From a virus, in the IMG/VR virus record IMGVR_UViG_3300025890_000070, positions 1 through 32,707 of that record: a stretch of 32,707 nt of DNA; one strand, given 5' to 3'. Made by a program: the position numbers and the translations under genes. Below, piece after piece: positions 9,777 through 16,629 of the stretch. Positions within the stretch are counted from its first letter, which is position 1. Each line of letters opens with the position of its first letter. Under the pieces are notes generated by a model, which had not been told where the DNA came from, ran no database searches, and saw only the letters and a program-made list of their open reading frames with translations.

Positions 9777-10241
9777 GATTCTTCACCTCAAAGTATGCGA
9801 TCCAACCCTGAAACTCGATCACGCCCATCTCTAATACTTCTTCAACTGTCTTGTGAAGATGCTCCGCTAACTGATAGCAGAACAGTAGGGCATGATCGTT
9901 TATCAGTTTTTTTCCAGATCCTCATCCTTTGGTTGCATTTCTGCAATTTCACCAGCGACTCGAATCAGAACGTCAGGATCAACTGAACGAACTATTTCAA
10001 CCAGTTCTAGCTTTTTAAAACAAGCGTCACCGTTATCATCTACCAGATAATAGATCAGGGTCAAAGCTAAACCTTCATCCATCTTTTCAGATGTCAGCTT
10101 CTGCTGTATTTCCATCTTCTTCTTGACAGAAATCTGTGGGCGCACGAAATAACGCCCACCCCATTCAGGTATTTCAATCGGCTTAGGATCACTAGCCAAG
10201 ACTGATTTATAATGTTCTTGCGCCTTCTCCAGAATGCCCAT
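9766..10241 (-). CDS. Tail assembly chaperone, -1 frameshift fusion (G-T type)
   Basis: A -1 shift at 9906-9912 joins the 112-codon chaperone frame to a second open frame that runs to TAA at 9766-9768 and adds 46 residues (starting KLINDHALLFCYQLAEH, ending FEVKNRGA), about 158 in total. The extension contains the E-F-Q-G-W-I-A-Y-F pattern usual in T-domain products and otherwise lacks a start codon and ribosome site. Known family logic: G coats the tape measure and GT recruits tube subunits, with the ratio fixed by the shift frequency. The open second frame and ideal slippery site make this strong although no experiment is at hand. Confidence 0.88.
9903..10241 (-). CDS. Tail assembly chaperone, short (unshifted) product
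   Basis: The 112-residue product is made when the ribosome does not shift. It begins MGILEKAQEHYKSVLASDPK, has a basic middle (ISVKKKMEIQQKL) and an acidic end (QPKDEDLEKN), as in lambda gpG-like chaperones that bind the tape measure before tube assembly. Its ATG overlaps the stop of the second tube gene by one base (TAATG), so it is translationally coupled. It stops with TGA right after the slippery heptamer. Confidence 0.85.
   Translation of the reverse strand: MGILEKAQEHYKSVLASDPKPIEIPEWGGRYFVRPQISVKKKMEIQQKLTSEKMDEGLALTLIYYLVDDNGDACFKKLELVEIVRSVDPDVLIRVAGEIAEMQPKDEDLEKN
9906..9912 (-). promoter_or_regulatory. -1 ribosomal frameshift heptamer A AAA AAC
   Basis: On the coding strand the codons are GAA AAA AAC TGA, giving the X XXY YYZ heptamer A AAA AAC in the correct phase, with the zero-frame stop directly after it. 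The seven A run and adjacent stop favour slippage. I did not identify a strong downstream pseudoknot. Confidence 0.88.
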
Positions 10242-10624
10242 TATACAGTAGTCTTAGTAAGTGCGGTTTTACCTTGAAACGTGATCGACGCTTCAACCAT
10301 TCCGTCGAAAGACGCTGAAATGCTTATGCCCGTCACTATACAGCTTCCTGAGTAATAAGTATCACCGCCAGACGCGCCTTCAGGAAAAAATCCAATCGTC
10401 GGTTCAGAATTGATTGTGATGCCATTCTGACCGCTGTCTGTTTCATCCCAATAAACATCTGCCGAACCGGTGAAACTGGTTAGCGTTGGCTTATAAGTGC
10501 GAAAAGTCGAAGTCATAGTAGTATCTTCAACGGTATCGCCAGTCTCATCTACTGAAAAACTTCTAAGCTGCGCGACAGTCGTTCCTGCTACTTTTAAAAC
10601 CCCATCCTTACCTACATGCGGCAT
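10241..10624 (-). CDS. Tail tube protein paralogue 2
   Basis: This 127-residue protein is a clear paralogue of the gene just upstream: shared blocks are LRSFSxDETxDTVE, FTGSADVYWDE, FFPEG, IVTGxSxSASFDGMVEASIT and QG. This is the lambda gpV-like/major tail tube pattern. It has its own ribosome site (GGAGATAATC before ATG) and sits 12 bases after the first copy. Compared with copy 1 it lacks an insertion near residue 15 and the loop TMGLAAKV. It may be a second tube subunit, a tube-initiator or a terminal ring. Which copy is the main tube protein cannot be told from sequence. Confidence 0.85.
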   Translation of the reverse strand: MPHVGKDGVLKVAGTTVAQLRSFSVDETGDTVEDTTMTSTFRTYKPTLTSFTGSADVYWDETDSGQNGITINSEPTIGFFPEGASGGDTYYSGSCIVTGISISASFDGMVEASITFQGKTALTKTTV

Positions 10625-10636
10625 GATTATCTCCTG

Positions 10637-11059
10637 TTATGGTGTGGCAGTGTAGTCAGACAAAGCACCGCTACCCTGCAAAGTTATCGAAGCCTCTACC
10701 ATCCCATCAAACGATGCTGAACGACTAACGCCTGTGACGATGGCATCACCTTGATAGAAAGTATCTGCTGGAGCGGCTGTAGAATCGCCTTCTGGAAAAA
10801 ACTTGATTGTGACGCTTGATCCAACCGCCAAAGCTGTCTGTCCTGCATCGCTTTCATCCCAGTAGACATCAGCCGACCCTGTAAAAGCAGTGGTTGTTGG
10901 AAGAAAGACTTTAGCCGCTAAACCCATAGTTGTGTATTCAACGGTGTCTGCCGTTTCATCGATAGAAAAACTTCTAAGATTAGCAACAACGGTTCCGTCT
11001 TCTTGGCCACTTGTGCCGCCGACTTTGATGGTTCCGTCTCTGCCTGTATGCGTAGCCAT
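10637..11059 (-). CDS. Major tail tube protein (copy 1)
   Basis: This 140-residue beta-rich protein is placed between the tail terminator and the chaperone, the standard site of the tail tube gene. Motifs: HTGRDGTIKVGG, ANLRSFSIDETADTVEYTT, FTGSADVYWDESDAG, IKFFPEGDS, VTGVSRSASFDGMVEASITL. The ATG overlaps the stop of a 49-codon gene (TAATG). It is followed immediately by a diverged paralogue. Copy 1 has the usual position and is my pick for the main subunit. Confidence 0.87.
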   Translation of the reverse strand: MATHTGRDGTIKVGGTSGQEDGTVVANLRSFSIDETADTVEYTTMGLAAKVFLPTTTAFTGSADVYWDESDAGQTALAVGSSVTIKFFPEGDSTAAPADTFYQGDAIVTGVSRSASFDGMVEASITLQGSGALSDYTATP

Positions 11060-11208
11060 TATTCAGACTCCTTTTTTTCAATTTCTTTATCAGCTTTCTT
11101 TACTGATTTCTTTTCTTTAGCTGGCTTCCAACCTTTAGCCAGCTTTGATTCTACTTTAGACGGATGAAAATCAACCGTCAGCTTTCCATCTGGGCTTTTT
11201 AGTTCCAT
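11059..11208 (-). CDS. Small charged protein before tail tube gene
   Basis: This 49-residue protein fills an otherwise empty gap. ATG at 11208 has AGGAG about 7 bases upstream and the stop overlaps the tube-protein ATG. The sequence starts MELKSPDGKLTVDFHPSK, continues SKLAKGWKPA, and ends in a Lys/Glu-rich tail (about 20 residues). The first half looks folded and the tail looks disordered or helical. Small genes of this kind between terminator and tube occur in related phages without a known role; a tube-assembly helper is a guess. Confidence 0.75.
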   Translation of the reverse strand: MELKSPDGKLTVDFHPSKVESKLAKGWKPAKEKKSVKKADKEIEKKESE

Positions 11209-11217
11209 TTCTGGCTC

Positions 11218-11664
11218 CTATAAAGGTACGTCTGGACTGTCAACAGCAGTCCTATATTGTACTAGATAAGTCAAGGATACTACACCTATTGGTTGTTCGC
11301 CTTCACCGTTATAACTAATTTCTGTGCCTGACAAATAAGCAAACTTTGCCAGACCGTTTATCGTTCTGTCAGCGCCTAACGCTACTTCTACTTCTTTACA
11401 GATATCATCAACCACATCATCAAAATCTGTTGTTCCTTTCACATAACCTTCAACGACTACCGACAGTTCACGGTTAGTCACCAGTGACGGGCCCATGATG
11501 TCAGTTGCTGAATCTTCGCTTGTCGAATAAACCAGCAAAGCTGGCATGTTGCTATCAGATAAAGGATAGACCCTAGACTGAAAAACATTAGATCCCGTTG
11601 TAGCCAATCCTGTGACCGTTGTGGCTACTCGTTCCCTGATTTGCTGCCTAACGTGATCAGCCAT
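11218..11664 (-). CDS. Tail terminator protein (gpU-like)
   Basis: This 148-residue protein starts MADHVRQQIRERVATTVTGL, with the body LPALLVYSTSED-like (MPALLVYST), LSVVVEGYVKG, DDICKEVEVALG and VSLTYLVQYRTAVDSPDV. This N-terminal helix plus R-V-Y-P-L...LLVY and the conserved end VxLxYxVxYRT fit tail-terminator/minor tail U proteins, which cap the finished tube and bind the head. Position between head-completion and tube genes agrees. The start overlaps the previous stop (TAATG). Confidence 0.75.
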   Translation of the reverse strand: MADHVRQQIRERVATTVTGLATTGSNVFQSRVYPLSDSNMPALLVYSTSEDSATDIMGPSLVTNRELSVVVEGYVKGTTDFDDVVDDICKEVEVALGADRTINGLAKFAYLSGTEISYNGEGEQPIGVVSLTYLVQYRTAVDSPDVPL

Positions 11665-12008
11665 TATTGTTCTTCCAATACCAACGCGACCACGCCGGTA
11701 TGATCTGGCTGGACGCTGACCACCTTATAGTTGGTTGCGTTCTTAATTGTATTCCCGTCAAGATCAGTGATAGCTGCGAATGCTAAAGCATCACCGAAGA
11801 CTGCGTTTCGTAAATCCTTAGCCTTTCCATATACGACCGGCTGACTTGATTGAACGTCAACCGATTCACCTGAAACGGCAAAATATTCTTGGTCTAATAT
11901 GACCTTAACTGTCGATGCTGACCCGCCTGTAGGCGTAAAGGTACAAGACACGCCATGACCTAGCACGTCAAAGTATCCATCGAAGTCGGCATCGAACTCT
12001 AAACTCAT
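11664..12008 (-). CDS. Head-tail joining protein, gpFII-like
   Basis: This 114-residue beta-rich protein starts MSLEFDADFDGYFDVLGHGV and ends NYKVVSVQPDHTGVVALVLEEQ. The length, the phrase VYGKAKDLRNAVFGD in the middle and its place two genes after the capsid protein fit the lambda FII/phage-attachment family that forms the head-tail interface. The ATG overlaps the stop of the preceding small gene (ATGA). Family assignment is by position and general pattern, not by a diagnostic motif. Confidence 0.65.
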   Translation of the reverse strand: MSLEFDADFDGYFDVLGHGVSCTFTPTGGSASTVKVILDQEYFAVSGESVDVQSSQPVVYGKAKDLRNAVFGDALAFAAITDLDGNTIKNATNYKVVSVQPDHTGVVALVLEEQ

Positions 12009-12184
12009 CGCTTCGATACTTTCTCAACAGCCTTCTTCTTTAAAGGCTTTGCTTCTACTTTAAATTCAGCGGCATGACCAGAACTGATGAACTGTCGGGC
12101 TTCCGCTGATGAAACAATTACCACGTCACCCACCGATCTAGGAACACCGTGAACGTGACAAGGCATTTTGATAACTAATTCCAT
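12005..12184 (-). CDS. Small head-completion-region protein
   Basis: This 59-residue protein starts at ATG 12184, chosen because GGGAG stands 7 bases upstream. A longer frame would run back through the hairpin that follows the capsid gene. It begins MELVIKMPCHVHGVPRSVGD, continues VVIVSSAEARQFISSGHAAEF, and ends in a Lys-rich tail. The middle resembles short phage proteins of the lambda FI position that carry a predicted small beta/helix fold and a basic tail. Function unknown; role in DNA-packaging or head completion is suggested only by location. Confidence 0.72.
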   Translation of the reverse strand: MELVIKMPCHVHGVPRSVGDVVIVSSAEARQFISSGHAAEFKVEAKPLKKKAVEKVSKR

Positions 12185-12202
12185 AATAACTCCCAAAGAA
12201 TT

Positions 12203-12220
12203 GGGGGGCCGAAACCCCCC
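12203..12220 (-). terminator. GC hairpin after capsid gene (attenuator or partial terminator)
   Basis: On the coding strand six G, loop TTTCGG, six C form a very stable hairpin 8 bases after the capsid stop. The following bases are AATTCTTT, a weak T tract, so full termination is uncertain. Hairpins here in other phages protect or terminate the capsid mRNA so that it exceeds downstream messages; that is the likely role. Confidence 0.65.
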
Positions 12221-12227
12221 TTTCCTA

Positions 12228-14579
12228 TTAGCTTGCAACGATGTCTTTGATTACCGCGAAAGATTCGGGGTATCTCAGAGCAACATCTAAGTCTTGGAAG
12301 AACGCGAGTCGCGTACCGCCAGAAGTAGACAAGCTGCTTTGATCGACTACAACATCGACACCTGACCAGAAGCCAAGCATGATTTGGCTGAAGTCGCCGT
12401 AAAGCATTGCAGACAAGTTTGATCCGGTTCCTTTAGAAAGATCAGAAGGTACTAAAGTGCTTGAAGCTACGTTAGTTCCCAAGATAGTTCCGTTCGGATC
12501 CATGATGAAGTTGCCTTCAGCGCCACCAGACTGCTTGCTGACGGTTCTCAAAGCCGCAATGACCTTGGGGTTAGTCAAGAAAGCAGAACTGTTGATCATG
12601 GCATTGTCTTCTTCGACAGCCTTCATCAAATCAACTACTTTAGCGTAGGTGATCGCTGCACCGTTGGCTCCCATTGCTACAACATTGGTAGAACCATTTG
12701 CAATGATGCCAGAAGGTGCATTTGAAGCGCCGCCTTCGATAGCTACGTCATCGATCTTTCGTGCGAAAGTATTGATGATGTCGTTACGAAGAACCTGTTC
12801 AACAGACGGATCTGACTGCTGGATGAGCCTTCTAGACACATCGACATAAGCTGCCAGTGTCTTCGGGGACATTGTCACTTGTGCGAACGTGGCTGCGCCT
12901 TCGCTGGGTGCTGAACCTTCAGCAACGAATGCTGAATTAGTTACAGAAGCAGAAAGCTTAGGAATAGCAACATCGCCCTTGAGACCCTGCATTACGCGAG
13001 CACCCAAAGAAGTGATGGTCAATCGAGCATACAATGCTTCGATGAACTGATCAGCTAAATGGTCAGTGCCAACCAAGAACCCGCCGTCAGCGTTAGTGCC
13101 AGCAGTTTGATCACGTTGGCCCCAATTGATGTTAGCAGGAAGATAGAAGCCACGGGCTTCTTTGTTGGAACGATGTGCAATCTCGTCAGAAATTTCACGC
13201 TCGTAACCAGCTTCACGCCAATCACCAGATGAAGCAGCTTTGATAGCTCGAATCAAGCTATACTCACGCTGTTCACTTTTCGCTACGTCAACAACAGCAG
13301 CAGGAGTTTCTAATGGTCGATCATTTCGGACGGCTTCGAGAAGTTCGCCACGGAATTGTTCAACGCTTACACCACGCTCAATAGCTTTTTCTGCTAAATC
13401 GCGCTGATCATGATGCTTACCCAATGCAATGATTTCACCAACAGATGCTAATGCTTCTGCCTTGGCTGACTCACTGACTTGGCGTACATCGACTTGAGTT
13501 TCTTCAGTCATTGTTTCCACCTTATTAGTGTTTAGAGTTTTTTCTGCGGATCGTCCAACTCCGACAAATTTAGACGCATCAGCAGGAATTGAAACAATCG
13601 ATGCTTCCATCGGTGTCCAACTAGCCCTGTAATACTCCTTGCCTTCGTCGTCTTTGGCGCGAACCAACTTTTTAACGCTATACCCGACAGAAATATTCTG
13701 TTTAATACCGGATTTCACGTCTTCAAAAACCTCTTGAGCCAAGGCTGAATTACCAAATTCAACCAACGCAACGGTACGCCGCTGTGTCTCGTCAAGGTAA
13801 AATGATCGCACCACACCTATCTGCTCATCCATCTTATGGTTGTTCAGCAAGGGTGCGCGACCCGAAGCCATAAACTCCATGTCTATGTCTTCTTTCTTAT
13901 GACTTAAAACCTCTAAGCCAAAATCTCGTTCAACTGGGTTCTCGCTTGAAACCCCAATCCGAACAATTCTTTTTTCTTCATCAATTGATCCGCGTGAAAG
14001 ATCAATAGTCCTGTAGACGATTTCAGAAGGGTTTGTATTGCGCTCAATGTCTTGAGCCATCGCTTCATATTCTGCGTCTTCGGCCTGAACTTCTTCAACT
14101 TCTTCAACTTCTTCTTCAACTTCTTCTTCAACCATCTCAGCCTTAGCCAATTCGATTATGAATGAGTCTTCTGTTTCTTCTACGTTTACAACGTGCCTTT
14201 CCATATCTTTCACCTCGTCAGTGATGTCAATAATATCACTATTGTCAACTAAATCCGATGATCTATCATCATCTTTCATTTGCTCAACCAGTCTTTTTGA
14301 CCAGCTAAAACCAGCGTCACCACCCCAAAGCGCCCACGCAATCCTTCCGTTTGACGGATAGCCTTCTTCGCCTTGGTTAAATCCTTTGCCTTTCTTGTCT
14401 ACTTCATGACGCGCAAAGAATGAATACATCCTTTTCACTGTCGAATCTGACAAGTTTTTCCCGTTGACGATATCCCTAGCGCGAGCAATGCCGACCTCAG
14501 TACCGCCACGGCCAAACTCACGCCGCCAATCAAGACCGCGCTGGGCATCTTCCTTCATGCCTTTAGTCGGGGTTGGCAT
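12228..14579 (-). CDS. Prohead protease fused to HK97-type major capsid protein
   Basis: This fusion of about 783 residues has, in order (numbering from an upstream GTG at 14585): an N-terminal module (to about 105) with RRHEV-like FFARHEVDKKGKGFN and GRIAWALWGGDAG; a very acidic Glu/Val linker (150-170); an S78 prohead protease with His250 (LLNNHK), Ser299 (NISVGYSV) and Glu327 (MEASIVSIPA); a helical scaffold-like delta segment (360-440); and an HK97-fold capsid domain from about 440 (NADGGFLVGTDH, AFVAEGSAP, NTFARKIDDVAIEG, RLAFFQDLDVALRYPESFAVIKD). One chain therefore supplies protease, scaffold and shell. ATG at 14579 is favoured over the GTG because AAGGAAG lies about 7 bases upstream. 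It overlaps the portal gene by 17 bases. Confidence 0.92.
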   Translation of the reverse strand: MPTPTKGMKEDAQRGLDWRREFGRGGTEVGIARARDIVNGKNLSDSTVKRMYSFFARHEVDKKGKGFNQGEEGYPSNGRIAWALWGGDAGFSWSKRLVEQMKDDDRSSDLVDNSDIIDITDEVKDMERHVVNVEETEDSFIIELAKAEMVEEEVEEEVEEVEEVQAEDAEYEAMAQDIERNTNPSEIVYRTIDLSRGSIDEEKRIVRIGVSSENPVERDFGLEVLSHKKEDIDMEFMASGRAPLLNNHKMDEQIGVVRSFYLDETQRRTVALVEFGNSALAQEVFEDVKSGIKQNISVGYSVKKLVRAKDDEGKEYYRASWTPMEASIVSIPADASKFVGVGRSAEKTLNTNKVETMTEETQVDVRQVSESAKAEALASVGEIIALGKHHDQRDLAEKAIERGVSVEQFRGELLEAVRNDRPLETPAAVVDVAKSEQREYSLIRAIKAASSGDWREAGYEREISDEIAHRSNKEARGFYLPANINWGQRDQTAGTNADGGFLVGTDHLADQFIEALYARLTITSLGARVMQGLKGDVAIPKLSASVTNSAFVAEGSAPSEGAATFAQVTMSPKTLAAYVDVSRRLIQQSDPSVEQVLRNDIINTFARKIDDVAIEGGASNAPSGIIANGSTNVVAMGANGAAITYAKVVDLMKAVEEDNAMINSSAFLTNPKVIAALRTVSKQSGGAEGNFIMDPNGTILGTNVASSTLVPSDLSKGTGSNLSAMLYGDFSQIMLGFWSGVDVVVDQSSLSTSGGTRLAFFQDLDVALRYPESFAVIKDIVAS

Positions 14580-16038
14580 CGTCACTTCCTTGAATGTCTG
14601 CGTCTACCGGCATCTTCATTCCGAACGGCTGGAACGCTGTCTTCACACCATACTGTGACGCAAGTTTGTCTTCACGTTCATGCTGTTCAAATAGTTCTTC
14701 GACATCACGGCCATAATTAGATTCGATATCCTGATACGTCACAATGCCGTTCTGAAGTCCTGCAATGTTTGCCATCATTTCTTTCTGCGGATCAACCCAG
14801 CCCCAAGACCTTGGGATGTAGTTCACGCCATCAGCAAACTTGTCGTATTTCTGAATTGGAAGATTGATGCTTCTAGTCATGGCGTTTTTCAGCCAGCTTC
14901 TAAACACTGGCTCGATGAAGTGTTCGATCATGAATTTCTGAAGCACCCTGTACTGATCACGATCTTCTAAACTGCCAGCCCTTAGTGAAGAATAGTTCAC
15001 ACTGGATAAATCATTTGAAAGACTGTGATAGCTGATGTTCAGACCTGACGCAATGCTTCTCAGAATAGCCGTTGAAAAACTTTCAAAGGCTGTCGTTGGG
15101 TGTGCTGGGTCAAAGGCTTTAAAATCCATCCCTGCGGGTAGCTGCTCAAATGTCGCCGGTTCTGCTGACATGATGGGTGTATATTCGTCCTGCATATCAT
15201 CGCCAACGTAACCGTCACCGGCTGGGCTTGTGAAGAATCCCATCTTCGCACTTGATACCCTAGCAGCAGTGATTTCAGCTTCGTAATAGCCGTTCAACAT
15301 TTTGATATTGCCCATCACAGCAGAAACAAAAGGATAGCCCCGAGTCTGTTCTGGACGTTGACGGACGAAAGCATGAATGATTTCTTCTGCTGGTACACGA
15401 ATCGTTTCGTTGTTCTGGTTTAATCCTAAGTCGTTAGGATGATTCTTGTAAAGATGATACGCGATAGGCTTGCGCTTATCATCAATCTCGACCCCCATAA
15501 TGATTCTATTGCCATTGGTGTAGATTTCGTTCTTGGTTTCGTTAAGGTGATCGGCTTCTAAAAACTCGATCTTGTAACCAAACTCACTGACAGGATCTGT
15601 GATCTGACGAATTAAAACCTCACCGTCACGGGCTAACGCTTCAATGAACAACCTTTGACAGTCGATCAAAGACATCTGCCCATCAACGGTGCAGTTGCCC
15701 TTCTTGGCCCACTTGCGCCACGCCTGTTCGATAGTCGTATTAGCTACCGCGTCAAGGCTTCCATCAGAATCACGGGACTTAGCATTAACCCTGATGCCGT
15801 TATGACCGACCACGTTAGAATTGAGAAGATTAAGATATCTAGCGACGTAGGCATCGTTTCGGGACAACTCCCTGCTTCTATTTCTTAACGTGACAAGGGC
15901 TTGTTTTAATTCCTGATCAGCACTTGCTGAAGAACTAAAAAAGTCAGCGAATAGCCGACCACCTTGTGCGCCTTTAAACGATCTTTGAAGTTTAATTTGT
16001 TTGCGAACTTCTTTCTTCTTGAACGGATTCCAAGCCAT
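14563..16038 (-). CDS. Portal protein, lambda gpB family
   Basis: This 491-residue portal forms the dodecameric ring at the capsid vertex through which DNA enters and leaves. Recognised by SRELSRNDAYVARYLNLL, VVGHNGIRVNAKS, ALARDGEVLIRQI, EEIIHAFVRQRPEQTRGYP and the late block LRAGSLEDRDQYRVLQKFMIEH. It starts MAWNPFKKKEVRKQIKLQ and is followed by the capsid fusion with a short overlap. In lambda the neighbouring C gene gives the protease; here that role lies in the fused downstream gene, and it is of the unrelated S78 type, so portal and shell modules come from different lineages. Confidence 0.93.
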   Translation of the reverse strand: MAWNPFKKKEVRKQIKLQRSFKGAQGGRLFADFFSSSASADQELKQALVTLRNRSRELSRNDAYVARYLNLLNSNVVGHNGIRVNAKSRDSDGSLDAVANTTIEQAWRKWAKKGNCTVDGQMSLIDCQRLFIEALARDGEVLIRQITDPVSEFGYKIEFLEADHLNETKNEIYTNGNRIIMGVEIDDKRKPIAYHLYKNHPNDLGLNQNNETIRVPAEEIIHAFVRQRPEQTRGYPFVSAVMGNIKMLNGYYEAEITAARVSSAKMGFFTSPAGDGYVGDDMQDEYTPIMSAEPATFEQLPAGMDFKAFDPAHPTTAFESFSTAILRSIASGLNISYHSLSNDLSSVNYSSLRAGSLEDRDQYRVLQKFMIEHFIEPVFRSWLKNAMTRSINLPIQKYDKFADGVNYIPRSWGWVDPQKEMMANIAGLQNGIVTYQDIESNYGRDVEELFEQHEREDKLASQYGVKTAFQPFGMKMPVDADIQGSDDANPD

Positions 16039-16628
16039 CAGAATCTTACTCCGATTAGATTGCCGCTAGGCTTCTTGTTTCGTATTCGGGCCTTCTTGAT
16101 TTCTTCGTTGTATTCTGCGCGATAGCGATCCCGAACGGTGAATAATTCATCGACAGACATCCTTGAAAGACTTCTGCCAGCGATACTGAATGAACTTTGA
16201 TCTATTGTTGCCCTGTTTTCAATCACGGCCTGAACCGCGTCTAAGACTTTCTTGGCATGGGTTCTGAGATCAGCGTTGCTGTCTGCGTAATTAACAACCA
16301 GCGTAGAAATGCCGCTATCCACTGCGACACGTTCAGAATCAGAACTTCTTGTGATGTACGCATACCACTTATATTGGTGAGCGTTATAATTTGCCGTGGT
16401 AGATGAATCGACTTCAACAATATAGGCATCAGTCGTTTCTGTTGCCGTTATAGTGAACTTATGACTACCACCGCCGCCTGAGTCGCAGTGAAATTCATAC
16501 GTTAAAGCGTACGATGCTGTGGGATAGTCGGTGACTAGATCAGGTCTTTTCCAAACCCATCTGTCACCGACAACAAGGGTTTCAGGTTCTTGTTGCGGGT
16601 AATTCTCACGATCAAAAAGGTTTGCCAT
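16038..16628 (-). CDS. Head-tail connector, gpW-like C-terminus with N-terminal beta domain
   Basis: This 196-residue protein sits between large terminase and portal as lambda gpW does. The C-terminal 70 residues (HAKKVLDAVQAVIENRA, SIAGRSLSRMSVDELFTVRDRYR) are the gpW-type helical element that seals the portal exit. The first 120 residues form a beta-rich, Ig-like region (GDRWVWKRPDL, ASYALTYEFHCDSGG, YKWYAYITR), longer than lambda gpW (68 residues) and perhaps an added decoration domain. It ends with a basic tail KKPSGNLIGVRF. The start follows the terminase stop by one base. Confidence 0.78.
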   Translation of the reverse strand: MANLFDRENYPQQEPETLVVGDRWVWKRPDLVTDYPTASYALTYEFHCDSGGGGSHKFTITATETTDAYIVEVDSSTTANYNAHQYKWYAYITRSSDSERVAVDSGISTLVVNYADSNADLRTHAKKVLDAVQAVIENRATIDQSSFSIAGRSLSRMSVDELFTVRDRYRAEYNEEIKKARIRNKKPSGNLIGVRF

Positions 16629-16629
16629 T

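Noticed and set aside
9337-9834. 165-codon plus-strand frame opposite the tape measure
   Set aside because: Ala-rich shadow of a strong minus-strand gene.
13913-14131. Lys-rich minus-strand frame within the capsid fusion
   Set aside because: Shifted reading of the Glu-rich linker in the real gene.
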